Program-made: the position numbers and the translations under genes
Notes under the pieces: model-generated
Database searches by the model: none
What the model was told of the DNA's origin: nothing
Seen by the model: the letters and a program-made list of their open reading frames with translations, nothing else
Shown: positions 24,933-34,183 of the stretch, one piece after another
Numbering within the stretch: the stretch's first letter is position 1
Layout: each line of letters opens with the position of its first letter
Origin: Pseudomonas sp. FeN3W
GTDB taxonomy: Bacteria; Pseudomonadota; Gammaproteobacteria; Pseudomonadales; Pseudomonadaceae
Reading direction: 5' to 3'
Length of the DNA stretch: 64,000 nucleotides
NCBI GenBank assembly: GCA_030263805.2
Contig: CP136011.1
Span: forward strand, 186,001 to 250,000

Positions 24933-26645
24933 TCAATCCGTCAGGTAAAGCCCTCCCAAGAGCTTCGAGTCATTTTCCTTGTTGACGAGCATTGGCTGTA
25001 TCCATCGCAAACGGTAATTCTGACGCCCTTCGCCATAGGGCTGGTTACGCCAATGGCCACGAAGCCAATGCTGCCGCCTACCCGCCTCGCAATTCCCAAT
25101 CGTGACGGCATTTTCCTGAACGAACTTAAGGCCGCAGAAATGCAGAGGACGGTAGCCCATCTTTTCAAGAAGCGACTCCATCTTCTTCTTGTTGCCTTTG
25201 GCTTTATCCCTCACATTCGCCTGGACGTGCTTGGGCATGCCAGGCCAAACCCTCTCGATCTCTTCAGGATAACTGCTGAGATAGCACAGACTGTTGACCA
25301 CAAGCCTCAATGCCTTGTCAGCGACCTCATGGAAGGCCTCGATCATCTGCTTCTCGACCATCGCGCGCTTGTGGCTGTTTGAAGCCACCACCACCTTCTT
25401 TTGCCCACCCATTCCATCAGGAACCATCTGCATACGATCCGGTATCGGGTGATCGATTTCATTCTGAAGGCTCGTACGCTTTTTTTCGTAGGATTCGGTC
25501 AAAGCCTCGCCAAACGTCTTGTCATACAGATCCTCACCAATCGTCAGGAAGTAGCAAGGGTCTGGATCCTGTGGCCAGTACCAGGATTGCTCAAGCTGAT
25601 CAGGTACACAGGTGATCATCATCTGTAGAATCTTATGCTCAGGCATGTGCATCACATAAGCTCCCTCAACGTGCCAACCTTCTTTCAGTGGCATGTCTTC
25701 CTGTCTCCCAAAATGAACATAGAAAGCAGGATAGGGTGTGTTGATCTGGCTAACCGGTACGTCATTGACGTCGGTTTCCTTGAACATGGCGGTCAAGTTT
25801 TTGTTGATATCAAAAATCTGCCGGCCCTTGGCCACGAACTGATGGTGGTAGTAACCCAGCTGGAGCTCGTTGCGAGTTAGAAATGAAATCTTTCCAGAGT
25901 CGTCGCGTGCCCGGTACTTCAGTGGTAGATACGAGAGTATATCCCCCATTTCGACCACCAAACGTCTTTGTCCCTTGCCTTCATCATCGCCCGTCAACGA
26001 TGAAGGTGTAATGTAACCTTTCTTGATGAAAGTGCGAGTGACCTTTGCTCGCTCAGGATGGTAGATGGCAAGCGGATGATCTATTGGCTGTATCGGGTTA
26101 TAAGATTCCCCCATGTGGAAAATCTCGCCAAGATTTGGACTGACGCCGACAATCCCCATCATCAGTATCTCTGGCTCAGTCGTTTCGAACTCCCTACGCT
26201 CCCAAAGCATGGATTCGATGCTTGGGGTGTCAGTCACTATGTCGATAACCAGCTTGAAATGAGTGACATCAATGGGCTTGACGAAAAAATCCATGGTGAA
26301 AGGATTGTCGCCCTTGAAGTTCTCAAAATGCGCGTTCATCGCGACATCTTCCTGCCGGATCCATGTCCTGACTTCTTCTATCAACGTATGAACATCAGGC
26401 TCTCTTATGACAAGGCGTTGCACTAGCTCAGGTGTTGAGGGCTGGTGAGTAGTCGCCAGTACCTGTAAATAATTGCTGAACAGGCTGTGATCTGCCCTGA
26501 AGAATGACAGAAGTTCATCAGGGTCAAGGCTACCCTCTAAGACCATTGATGTGCCGCGCTCGACTGTAATCGATGCACCGTCTGTATCATCGTGACCGAA
26601 ACGAAATTGCAGATCCTTTCCGAGTTGCCTTAGCTCTTTTTTCAT
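24933..26645 (-). CDS. Large protein with AcrVA2-like C-terminus, paralogue 2
   Basis: 570 residues from ATG 26645 (MKKELRQLGKDLQFRFGHDD), with AGGAGG nine bases upstream; the longer frame to 26690 lacks a site. It aligns end to end with the protein at 17463, with long identical stretches in the centre (IRQEDVAMNAHFENF, GWHVEGAYVMHMPEHK, LRLVVNSLCYLSSYPE) and at the C-terminus (RGHWRNQPYGEGRQNYRLRW). The first 100 residues differ most, so the N-terminal part may decide the target. It is followed by an AbiEii-type TA module and by an orphan zeta antitoxin. Function is inferred only from the C-terminal likeness to AcrVA2. Confidence 0.65.
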   Translation of the reverse strand: MKKELRQLGKDLQFRFGHDDTDGASITVERGTSMVLEGSLDPDELLSFFRADHSLFSNYLQVLATTHQPSTPELVQRLVIREPDVHTLIEEVRTWIRQEDVAMNAHFENFKGDNPFTMDFFVKPIDVTHFKLVIDIVTDTPSIESMLWERREFETTEPEILMMGIVGVSPNLGEIFHMGESYNPIQPIDHPLAIYHPERAKVTRTFIKKGYITPSSLTGDDEGKGQRRLVVEMGDILSYLPLKYRARDDSGKISFLTRNELQLGYYHHQFVAKGRQIFDINKNLTAMFKETDVNDVPVSQINTPYPAFYVHFGRQEDMPLKEGWHVEGAYVMHMPEHKILQMMITCVPDQLEQSWYWPQDPDPCYFLTIGEDLYDKTFGEALTESYEKKRTSLQNEIDHPIPDRMQMVPDGMGGQKKVVVASNSHKRAMVEKQMIEAFHEVADKALRLVVNSLCYLSSYPEEIERVWPGMPKHVQANVRDKAKGNKKKMESLLEKMGYRPLHFCGLKFVQENAVTIGNCEAGRRQHWLRGHWRNQPYGEGRQNYRLRWIQPMLVNKENDSKLLGGLYLTD

Positions 26646-26768
26646 CGTGAGCGACCTCCTGGGCTTTTGCGGATGATAGCAAGAGACCATGTGATCGTTA
26701 AAGATTCGAAAAAAGTCATGTTAATCAGATGAAAAGAGTAACCGGGAAGAAGTCAGAAAAGTTGACTT

Positions 26769-27152
26769 TTAATCAAGCTTTGTGCCGTCCTCTGCTTCAA
26801 TAGATCGTTCGCAGCCTAACATGTGTCCTGATATTAACCCCCATTTTTCATCGTAAACAGCCGAAATGCGCCTATTATCGATCCTTGACGTTATTATTAT
26901 CTCGTAGTCGGCTCCAATTCTTGTACTCAAGCCAGTAAGATTTACTTTCAGTATAACAATCTCTTCGTCAGTAAATTCATCGGCCATCCAGTTCATCAAT
27001 GCGTCTTCGCACATTTCTTTTGAATGAAATAAATAGACTCCTGGCTCGACTTCACCTAATCTTGATGATCTATCACCTATTCTAGGCTCTAATCCAGCTT
27101 GGGCTATTTTAGATAGATTTTTGAGTGGTGTGATGTGATAACCAAATTTCAT
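26769..27152 (-). CDS. Small ADP-ribosyltransferase-like protein
   Basis: 127 residues. MKFGYHITPLKNLSKIAQAG, then GLEPRIGDRSS and PGVYLFHS, matches the front half of DarT/RES-like ADP-ribosyltransferase folds (YHiT...nL..I...GL.P). Such proteins modify DNA, RNA or proteins with NAD+, mostly as toxins. The C-terminal half is beta-rich (VILKVNLTGL, YEIIITSRI) and ends acidic. The catalytic residue is not certain. No partner on the strand; the neighbour at 24933 lies downstream. Confidence 0.5.
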   Translation of the reverse strand: MKFGYHITPLKNLSKIAQAGLEPRIGDRSSRLGEVEPGVYLFHSKEMCEDALMNWMADEFTDEEIVILKVNLTGLSTRIGADYEIIITSRIDNRRISAVYDEKWGLISGHMLGCERSIEAEDGTKLD

Positions 27153-27360
27153 CTTATGAGCTCATTGTGCCAATGGTATTTTTGTATTATCAGAACAGTT
27201 TAATTAATTACAGCAAAAACTTTTTCTAGTCAAGCACCCTGGTTTGCTCAAGGGCTAGCATCTCGATGCGAAACCATTGTTGTTTCCAGTTTATGCCAAT
27301 GAGATAATGAGCTATCGGTAGTGGGCATAGCTTTTATTCTGAAACTATTACGGGGTTCAC

Positions 27361-28221
27361 ATGGGTGTAAATGACATACTCGATGAGCTTGAGGCGATGA
27401 AATCTGTCGAGGAATATGAGACAGAAATCAGCATGCTTGGTCGTGAATTCAACTCGATCCCGGAAACAAAGAAGAAGCCTGTCGCAGAGCTATTGGCAAG
27501 ATCACACTCGGGCTTCAAGAGGATACCACCTGATCATCTCACCGCCGAAATGATCAATATGGAAAAGCACAGGATTTGCGAGAAAGTAGATGCCCCAGGC
27601 GAAATCACTTCTTGGCCGTACCCTGAATTGGTTGAATATCTTTTGATTGAAGGACGTATGTCTTTCAGCGCCGTGCACCCTGTATTCATCACCAAGGAGT
27701 TAGTCCTTAATGTATTTAGAGCTGGCAATGATGCAGGGTTTCATATAGGCGTTACGCCGGGAGCTGGGCTGATCATTGATGAAGAGCTCGCTAATGTAAT
27801 GGTAAAGCTTGATGTTCGTTTTATATTGCATGTTCCAAACCCCGCTGTTGTTGATGACCATTGCCTGCTTGAAGGGTTAATGAATAAACCAGACAACGCT
27901 CATTATCTGGCCAGATTCGGAAGAGAACATGTTGTAAGGAAAGCCGTTGCGGAAGGATTGTGGCCGAGCTATAAGCAAAAACCTAAGTCCTTGGTAGAAG
28001 CCATTAAGATGCGGATGAAAAACCAAAAAAATGATGATTTAAATGCCTACCTAAATGCCTTCATCTCAAACTTTCAGCCAGATGAAGTAGTGCCGTTAAT
28101 GAGAAGCGAAGCCCGAAAGAAGGTTCTTTTGGGGATCTATCCTCCCGATGTCTTGCTTAATCTCATGCCAAACGATAACTTCGTGAAAACTGCTCTTCTT
28201 GATCAGGCGATGGCTCTCTGA
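27361..28221 (+). CDS. Hypothetical protein
   Basis: 286 residues (MGVNDILDELEAMKSVEEYE). Mostly helical with an alpha/beta middle (VRFILHVPNPAVVDDHCLLE). No motif recognised. The C-terminal part has repeated helical segments (NDDLNAYLNAFISNF, DEVVPLMRSEARKKVLLG) of possible repeat type. Start at ATG 27361, with GGGG nine bases upstream. A second short frame follows at 28249. Confidence 0.55.
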   Translation: MGVNDILDELEAMKSVEEYETEISMLGREFNSIPETKKKPVAELLARSHSGFKRIPPDHLTAEMINMEKHRICEKVDAPGEITSWPYPELVEYLLIEGRMSFSAVHPVFITKELVLNVFRAGNDAGFHIGVTPGAGLIIDEELANVMVKLDVRFILHVPNPAVVDDHCLLEGLMNKPDNAHYLARFGREHVVRKAVAEGLWPSYKQKPKSLVEAIKMRMKNQKNDDLNAYLNAFISNFQPDEVVPLMRSEARKKVLLGIYPPDVLLNLMPNDNFVKTALLDQAMAL

Positions 28222-28248
28222 ATATCTTAGAAATCTGATGAAATTAAG

Positions 28249-28452
28249 TTGAAGATCAAGGATTTTGCTGTACTCTCAAAGTTTTCTGATCGCCAGCTCA
28301 AAATTGTCATCCCGCTTTATTCGCCTGGGTCTATTGGTGGTGAGCCTTTTGTCGAGATTACTAACGTCAAGTTTGGTAAGCGAAATATGTTACCATTTAC
28401 CAATAATGAGCGTGGAAGCCCTATCATTTTTAAAGCCTCTCATGGCGTTTAG
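28249..28452 (+). CDS. Possible small protein or gene fragment
   Basis: About 67 residues, open since 28229, with only a TTG start at 28249. The reading LSKFSDRQLKIVIPLYSPGS and EPFVEITNVKFGKRNM has a coding look (balanced residues, beta strands), but no ribosome binding site. It may be a small downstream gene of 27361-28221 or the tail of a lost gene. Confidence 0.35.
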   Translation: MKIKDFAVLSKFSDRQLKIVIPLYSPGSIGGEPFVEITNVKFGKRNMLPFTNNERGSPIIFKASHGV

Positions 28453-28581
28453 TTTTTTATTCAGATCAGAGTGATGCGAAGAGGATCTATGACTTTCATT
28501 CAATAGCACGACATCTTGGCTCACAAAACTATCAACGCCAGGCATGGCGAGCGTATTGAACGCATTATCCATACCCACAGC

Positions 28582-29634
28582 CTATTTTGTCTTCACATTA
28601 ATCAGTACATCATCGCTCTGTCTGGCTTGCTCTATTTTCGAAGGCTTTGGCGCCGTAGGGTGAACAGTATTTCGATCCAAATCGTACTTGGTAATCCATT
28701 CCTTTGAGATCCGCCTGCTTTGCAATCTCGCAGTCAAAAGATTTGTGTCGCCGTTAACTTCAATAAGCATATTCAACGCATGCTGATGGCTAATGAAAGG
28801 TTCGACACGGTAATCCTCCTGAAGCTTTAACGCCGTTCTATTGACATGGCGATATATCTCCATATCTTCACTTTTTAAATGGCGGATCATATCTGTGGTT
28901 GAAACGCCTTGCTCTTTCATATTAACGAGCTGTGCATGAATCTCTTTTGACATTTCTTTTTCGGCTTCGTAATTAGACCTGAAAAAGTTCAATATCTTAC
29001 TAACAAAACCCTGTTCATTAAGGTTTTCAGCAAGATGATTGACCCTGTCGCGCTCAAAGTTAACCGCGCCCCTGTATGACCAATTTGTGTAGAGCGACTT
29101 TCCTAGGAATAATGTTGCCGCGAAAGAGACAGCTAAAATGGAAGTGGTGAAAATATGAGACTCAGGGCCACCCATGAACATTTGCAACGTCGAGTTCATT
29201 TGGCCGATAAAGCCTTCATTAGCGTGATCAGCCACATATCTTCCGATTGGGCCTACACCCGCTCCGGCTACAAGGATCGTAAAAAGGGCTTTGCCTCCAA
29301 AAATTCTGGCAAAACCAAGTGCGGCGGATGCTCTATCACTCTCACCCGCTCTCGAAATGAATTGACTTAAACCAATTTTCTTAACGAAGTAATTGTCTAC
29401 AGTGGCATCATGGAGTTTATCTAAAATACGTTTGTTATCGGCGTAGTCGACAATTTTGCTGTGAATAGATCGATCTTTTGCGAACCCAATAAAGCCCTTA
29501 GCCTGATCCTGGTCGAAAACATCACCAAGTCGTTCTACGACAACGTTAGCGACTTTGACTGTTGCTTTCTCAGATTGGTCGACCTTCTGATCAAATCGCT
29601 TGGAAATCAGCGAGTTCATTCTTTTTTTATTCAT
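28582..29634 (-). CDS. Membrane protein with two helices
   Basis: 350 residues. Soluble N-terminal part of about 110 residues, then two membrane segments (ALFTILVAGAGVGPIGRYV and FTTSILAVSFAATLFLG) and a long helical cytoplasmic part with NYEAEKEMSKEIHAQLVNMK. Its tail is proline- and charge-rich. No enzyme motif seen. Its start overlaps the end of the gene at 29627 by eight bases, which shows translational coupling. Confidence 0.65.
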   Translation of the reverse strand: MNKKRMNSLISKRFDQKVDQSEKATVKVANVVVERLGDVFDQDQAKGFIGFAKDRSIHSKIVDYADNKRILDKLHDATVDNYFVKKIGLSQFISRAGESDRASAALGFARIFGGKALFTILVAGAGVGPIGRYVADHANEGFIGQMNSTLQMFMGGPESHIFTTSILAVSFAATLFLGKSLYTNWSYRGAVNFERDRVNHLAENLNEQGFVSKILNFFRSNYEAEKEMSKEIHAQLVNMKEQGVSTTDMIRHLKSEDMEIYRHVNRTALKLQEDYRVEPFISHQHALNMLIEVNGDTNLLTARLQSRRISKEWITKYDLDRNTVHPTAPKPSKIEQARQSDDVLINVKTK

Positions 29635-29932
29635 GTCGAGTTTTCTCTATTTCGTCTAAAAACGCAGATACCTGGTATTGATATTCAGAAGATGCACCAA
29701 TGAAATCCTGTAAATCTTCAATAGACTCGTCTTCAATTGCGCCCTCCAGCTGAGGAATGTAATTGCATGAAAACAACAAGCCCAGTCGCCCGCTGATGAC
29801 TCCCAGTCTACGAAGTGTTTCAACGGCATCTGTATCATCTATTCCATCTTGAAGCTCGCAAAGTCTTTGTGTCAATACAGTGTTATCAGCAAGCAAGCTT
29901 TCGATAAGTGCGATATCTAGAGGAAAACTCAT
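29627..29932 (-). CDS. Small acidic helical protein coupled to membrane protein
   Basis: 101 residues from ATG 29932 (MSFPLDIALIESLLADNTVL), with AAAGG eight bases upstream. Helical, acidic (GAIEDESIEDLQDFIG), with one central hydrophobic stretch LGLLFSCNYIP. It ends eight bases inside the membrane-protein gene that follows; the two probably act together. No family recognised. Confidence 0.6.
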   Translation of the reverse strand: MSFPLDIALIESLLADNTVLTQRLCELQDGIDDTDAVETLRRLGVISGRLGLLFSCNYIPQLEGAIEDESIEDLQDFIGASSEYQYQVSAFLDEIEKTRHE

Positions 29933-30153
29933 ATAGAAACCTTTGGCCACGAGTGTGTTATTTAGATCTCAGATGACAGGGTTTATCCTTTCAACTGAGT
30001 TATGCTTAATTACTTTATTGCACAATAATATCACATTGAAAGCTCTCAGTAATCATTTTTGTGAATAGCGATAGTGGTCGCTTTCCACATTTTTTCTGGC
30101 GTTTTCTTCATATTCTGGTTTAACCTAACCTACACACGCTTGAAGGATCGGCT

Positions 30154-30366
30154 ATGACCTTGCCAGACGACACTATTGTTTATGTCGACATTCAAATGTC
30201 TGATGAGCAAGCCGTTGAGCTTTTGCAGCTGATTAGGTCGCTGAGAGAAAAACACCCGAATCTCGTTTCAGTATTTGATGCCATCGAGAGAGAAGCAACA
30301 ATGTCTCTTGAGTACAATGCAACGTGCATACCTGGAACTATGAAAAAACGCACAGGCCTACACTGA
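30154..30366 (+). CDS. Small hypothetical protein
   Basis: 70 residues. AAGGA lies seven bases before ATG 30154. A beta strand (DTIVYVDIQM) and a long helix (DEQAVELLQLIRSLREKHPN) suggest a small alpha/beta fold. It precedes the Fic gene by 75 bases on the same strand and could be its partner, but it lacks the S/TxxxEG/N inhibitory motif of Fic antitoxins. Confidence 0.55.
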   Translation: MTLPDDTIVYVDIQMSDEQAVELLQLIRSLREKHPNLVSVFDAIEREATMSLEYNATCIPGTMKKRTGLH

Positions 30367-30440
30367 CTAACAGCCATTGCGCTATTAGTGGTCGATTAGA
30401 GAGACACTGGGTTTGAAAAAGCTAGAAACCTGGGCCTACC

Positions 30441-31298
30441 ATGAATGAGACCAACATGGCCGCTGGAGAAATCGATCTGTACATCACCTCTCTAGCTCAT
30501 AGCAAAGGCATTACATGCAAGCAAGATGACCTGTCTTCGATGGCCACAACAATCACTCGACTGGCTGGGGATGATGTCGAGCTCGATCTCACCGCCAATC
30601 TGATGACCAAACTGGCTCACAAAGGCTTACTCAGTCCAGAAAATGTCGTGAGCATGCAGTACAAAAGGATCCTAGCCAGGCAGGCGCTCAAAAAACCACC
30701 CTCAAACACAAAGCCCTTCGACCCATTCGATGACTTCAATGAAAGGGGTTACCTGCGCAACAGGTTCGAAATCAAAGATTCCGACATCATCAAATCGCTA
30801 GAACACGTAGCATTCGCTTCTAGCATTGGTTTGGCCGTCCAATTTCTTGATAAACATGCACGTATCGGCTACGAGCAGTATCTGGATGTCCACAAGATCA
30901 TCTTTGGTAGTCTCTACCCGTGGGCCGGGCAGGATCGATTACAGACTGCGCCTTGGAAGGTCATCACCAAAGGGTCGCCGGCATCAACCGACCACACGAT
31001 TTTTGCGCCGCCCTCGGAATGTCGTAGGTCGATTGAGTACGGCCTGAACCTGGCACACAGCATTGAGCTCAGAGATCGTCTGGGAGAAATCATTGGATAT
31101 TTTGCCTATGGTCACCCATTCCTTGATGGAAATGGGCGAACAATGATGCTTGTAGTACAAAACCTGTGCCAGCGCATGGGTGTTATTGTCAGATGGGATG
31201 ACGTTGATCCAGATGAATTTCTACGAGCTTTAAGTGGCGAAATTGAGAAGCCAGGTGAGAAGCTACTCGATGGACTCCTAAATGATTTCATGGAATGA
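30441..31298 (+). CDS. Fic-domain AMP-transferase
   Basis: 285 residues. The Fic motif HPFLDGNGRT stands at 225-234 (family HPFx[D/E]GNGRxxR), with WAGQDR at 161-166 and the flap strand KVITKGSP, TIFAPP before it. Catalytic histidine, the acidic residue and the GNGR anion loop are all kept; the last arginine of the motif is replaced (TMML). Fic proteins move AMP from ATP onto target proteins such as gyrase. The 110-residue N-terminal part is a helical domain without an obvious inhibition helix. The first ATG is used and its ribosome binding site is weak. Confidence 0.85.
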   Translation: MNETNMAAGEIDLYITSLAHSKGITCKQDDLSSMATTITRLAGDDVELDLTANLMTKLAHKGLLSPENVVSMQYKRILARQALKKPPSNTKPFDPFDDFNERGYLRNRFEIKDSDIIKSLEHVAFASSIGLAVQFLDKHARIGYEQYLDVHKIIFGSLYPWAGQDRLQTAPWKVITKGSPASTDHTIFAPPSECRRSIEYGLNLAHSIELRDRLGEIIGYFAYGHPFLDGNGRTMMLVVQNLCQRMGVIVRWDDVDPDEFLRALSGEIEKPGEKLLDGLLNDFME

Positions 31299-31320
31299 AG
31301 GATAATTTCTTCTTGCAATT

Positions 31321-31752
31321 TCATTGAAGTTTGAATTGCACTAGATCCCATCCCCTCCATTCCTTCCATGAATCAAGGTTAAATGCTTGAATATAGTACA
31401 CCGCGTGTAGAACGAAGTCCTCTTTGGTTTTTGAGTGATTCAATAGACTCGGAAACTTCTCAGTCAGAAATCCTAGGAAATCATCTTCCGTACTTTCCAT
31501 CTCATCAGCATGAAAAAAAACAAGCTCTTCACACATCTCAGCAGCCTGCTCCAGGTCATGTTCGTTTTCAAATGCCATGCAATCAAACACTTCGCCTACA
31601 GCCTCCATGAACATCATCTGGGCTTTCCCATCTTCCAGTCTAACGTTCTCCAGTGAGTAAATTGACAACATTCCAACAAGGTCAAGGCTCATGGCATAAA
31701 GCTTTTTGTCAGGATTCTGTTCGCAATAAATAATGGCAGCATTGAAGTTCAT
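31321..31752 (-). CDS. Acidic hypothetical protein
   Basis: 143 residues, start MNFNAAIIYCEQNPDKKLYA with AGGGG ten bases upstream. Acidic and helical (ENEHDLEQAAEMCEELVFFH). Tryptophan-rich end (DSWKEWRGWDLVQF). No motif known. Converges with the Fic gene, 22 bases apart. Confidence 0.55.
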   Translation of the reverse strand: MNFNAAIIYCEQNPDKKLYAMSLDLVGMLSIYSLENVRLEDGKAQMMFMEAVGEVFDCMAFENEHDLEQAAEMCEELVFFHADEMESTEDDFLGFLTEKFPSLLNHSKTKEDFVLHAVYYIQAFNLDSWKEWRGWDLVQFKLQ

Positions 31753-31833
31753 TGGTACACCCCTGGAATGGTTCGTTCTGGATAGGGGGTACTATATCCA
31801 GCTATCGGCGCCTGTAAAGACCCATCCTTGATG

Positions 31834-32112
31834 TTAACCTTCAGGCCTGGTGTGCAATTGTTCACCACTGTACTTCAACGGGGGATTTCCGATGACGTCC
31901 AAACACATCCGTCCAAATCCATAAAGACACGTATAAATTGGACTGTCGATCCGATTTTCGACCGAAAACCAGACATCATGGCCGCCTGATTTCCGACGAA
32001 CGGCGCAGCCTTGAGCGATAAGAGCTTTGCCAGCCTCAATAGTGTTGAGCCAGCGGGATATCATGCGGCGCGAAGCTGCAACTGAAAAGCTGGGTTTGCT
32101 TAAGCTCAACAT
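31834..32112 (-). CDS. Small hypothetical protein
   Basis: 92 residues (MLSLSKPSFSVAASRRMISR). Basic helix, then strands (RRKSGGHDVWFSVENR, SPIYTCLYGFGRMCLDVIG). No recognised domain and no clear ribosome binding site, so it may be a gene remnant. Confidence 0.4.
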   Translation of the reverse strand: MLSLSKPSFSVAASRRMISRWLNTIEAGKALIAQGCAVRRKSGGHDVWFSVENRIDSPIYTCLYGFGRMCLDVIGNPPLKYSGEQLHTRPEG

Positions 32113-32173
32113 GAAATATCTTTGCTCAGGCCGAGGATTGTTCGCCTTTACTTCTTAACTGAACTAATTATCA

Positions 32174-32539
32174 TCAATCAAATTGAGAGACTACAATGCC
32201 CTGATCTACTACAAACTCAAGACCTAATTCATTTAAAATAACTTCCAGCTCTGAAAAGACCTCGCTGACGAAATCAAGCTCATCCGCCGTAGCCTTTCCA
32301 TCAAGCGTGACCGTGCATCCTTGGAAAATGTGCTTATAGCGATAGAGGTCTTTGCCCACTAGGAAAACGACCTCGCTGTCATCATTGTTAGGGGTTACTG
32401 CTACCTTGACTCCTCGATGATAAGCCTTGGCTACCAGAGCCTTATAGGCTTCGAGATCAGTGACGGAATTGCGTACTTCATAGGGATCGCTTGAACTGAT
32501 TGAAGCAGATTTTCCTTCAATTACATGAATGTAAGGCAT
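32174..32539 (-). CDS. Hypothetical protein
   Basis: 121 residues (MPYIHVIEGKSASISSSDPY). Alternating strands and helices: YKALVAKAYHRGVKVAVTPN, EVVFLVGKDLYRYKHIFQG, then an acidic helix DELDFVSEVFSELEVILNEL. AAGAGA precedes the ATG by seven bases. No known family. Confidence 0.55.
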   Translation of the reverse strand: MPYIHVIEGKSASISSSDPYEVRNSVTDLEAYKALVAKAYHRGVKVAVTPNNDDSEVVFLVGKDLYRYKHIFQGCTVTLDGKATADELDFVSEVFSELEVILNELGLEFVVDQGIVVSQFD

Positions 32540-32613
32540 TTTATATCTCTTATATTGTCAAGGTGAAGATGGATTTTACGAAATTTTAATTGGAAGAACT
32601 GATTGGATCAACT

Positions 32614-32826
32614 TCACAACGGGATAGCCTCGCTATAAGTTTTGGCCCACCGTTCTCCATAAGTAGATTCTACAGTGATTACTTGAACCGGCAATCCCAA
32701 TTTATCAGAGAGTTATTGCTCTAGCTGAGCCAGATCAAGTGCGCTGACTCTACGAGAGCCTTTGCTAACGAACAAATCTAAATCACTCCTCTCCTTGTCA
32801 GTCCCTTTTGATGTGCTAACCCTGAG
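32614..32826 (-). pseudogene. Decayed MNT-type nucleotidyltransferase
   Basis: On the minus strand the reading KGTDKERSDLDLFVSKGSRR, VSALDLAQLEQ, then an in-frame TAA, then LSDKLGLPVQVITVESTYGE and a stop. GTDKxxSDLDLFV is the active site of small MNT nucleotidyltransferases (GS..RGT...SDIDLLV), although the GS pair is degenerate (ST). A second stop (TGA) lies about 20 bases upstream of 32826. No HEPN partner is seen. It is clearly broken. Confidence 0.75.
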
Positions 32827-32957
32827 GAAGTGGCATCAAGTGGTCATGCTTGCGATTAAGCTTAGAGCCTAAATGTAGTATTTTAGACAGAGAATAGCTC
32901 ATCCTTTAAGGAGCGTAACAGTCTGTGTAACCGATGACAAATTGCGTTCTAATGCGG

Positions 32958-32980
32958 GAAAGGGGCATCAGCCCCTTTTT
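32958..32980. terminator. Rho-independent terminator hairpin
   Basis: AAGGGGC pairs with GCCCCTT around ATCA, followed by TTT on the plus strand and preceded by A's, so it can work on both strands. It lies 22 bases after the lipoprotein gene stop (minus strand), its likely client. Confidence 0.65.
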
Positions 32981-33001
32981 GTCATTCCTCTGAATCTTCG
33001 A

Positions 33002-34063
33002 TCAGGTCGACGGCGCCTCTTTGAGCTCAGAGCCCGTCCAGAGATAGCTCAGTTCTACTGTTTCGCTTGGGCAGCACTGCGGGTCATCAGGCCCATGCTG
33101 GAGGGTTGAAAGAGCAACCACGCCTTCACCCTTGCTCTCAATCTTATCTGTGATTGGAGCGTAATTTGCGTAGGCGTGAGTGAAGTCACTTCCATTGTTA
33201 ATCAGAACCGACAACATCTGGTGAGATCCGTTAACGCCACCCTCCCCTTCGATGGTATACAAAACGACGGCGTCTTCAAGGCCATTGCCATCGAGATCGA
33301 TATGAAGCACTTGTCGCGCCTCTTCATACTCCGTCCCTGCATCCTCGGCGCTTAACGCATTGGTCAGGTATGCATTAAAACTGCGCTTGATTAATTCATC
33401 CTTCGAATTTACCGAGACATGTGCTGTTTCGGATACCTGAGCTACCTGTTCGATGGGGTCACTTTCCAGGGTGTCTTGGCCCAATAGCTCAGCAAAAGAC
33501 TTAGCAGCATGAGCGGTTGGATTCAAGGCTCGCTCGAATTCTGCACGGATGTCTTTAGGCATATTCATGCTGGCAAGATAGAGCTTCAGCATCATGATTC
33601 TGGCTTCTTCTGGCATGACATCATCATCAACCAGCTCCTGCAAAATGCCAGGCGTAACTCTCAAAAAGTCGTTTTGAATTGCCACCATGTCGAAAACGAC
33701 TTTATCACTTGGCTTCGAGTCACCCATGAACCAGCGCTTGAAGAACCAGGGTCTTTTGCTTTCAAACTCATCGACTTTTTCGTCAATAACTTCGTTATAC
33801 CTCTCAACAAAAACCTCGCTAAACTCCTCAGGCAATCCTTGTGATGTAAAGGTGTCAGCGATCTGGTCGAGTCCATTGGTCGTAAGTTCAAGGGCCGTGA
33901 TGCTAAGGTCGATTGCCTCATTTGTGCAATCCACGGTGTTCTTATTAGCACAAGCAGAAATATGCTTACCCAGATCCTTTTGCAAGTTATAGGACTTGAT
34001 GTTATCGCAGCCAGACAACACAAACGCTACGCATAAACTAGCCGCAATTAGACCGATTTTCAT
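33002..34063 (-). CDS. Lipoprotein with calcium-type DxDGxG motif
   Basis: 353 residues from ATG 34063 (MKIGLIAASLCVAFVLSGCD); the frame is open for 34 more codons upstream, but the lipoprotein signal with lipobox LSGC fixes the start. The mature protein has a helical first half with an ion-pair-rich FESKRPWFFKRWF block, and then IDLDGNGLEDAVVLYT, a DxDGxGxxD loop as in calcium-binding or FG-GAP-type repeats, in a beta-rich end with cysteines (CCPS). Anchored in the outer or inner membrane, function unknown. It may be cotranscribed with the Shedu-like gene upstream (121 bases). Confidence 0.7.
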   Translation of the reverse strand: MKIGLIAASLCVAFVLSGCDNIKSYNLQKDLGKHISACANKNTVDCTNEAIDLSITALELTTNGLDQIADTFTSQGLPEEFSEVFVERYNEVIDEKVDEFESKRPWFFKRWFMGDSKPSDKVVFDMVAIQNDFLRVTPGILQELVDDDVMPEEARIMMLKLYLASMNMPKDIRAEFERALNPTAHAAKSFAELLGQDTLESDPIEQVAQVSETAHVSVNSKDELIKRSFNAYLTNALSAEDAGTEYEEARQVLHIDLDGNGLEDAVVLYTIEGEGGVNGSHQMLSVLINNGSDFTHAYANYAPITDKIESKGEGVVALSTLQHGPDDPQCCPSETVELSYLWTGSELKEAPST

Positions 34064-34183
34064 TCCTTGACCCCTGATGTTAGTTTGGCGCCATGCATAA
34101 TACAGAGCATACGTTTTACTTGCAACTAGTGAACACCGATAATGACCATGAAGTTCACGCATCATCAGTATACTTGCTCGGTT

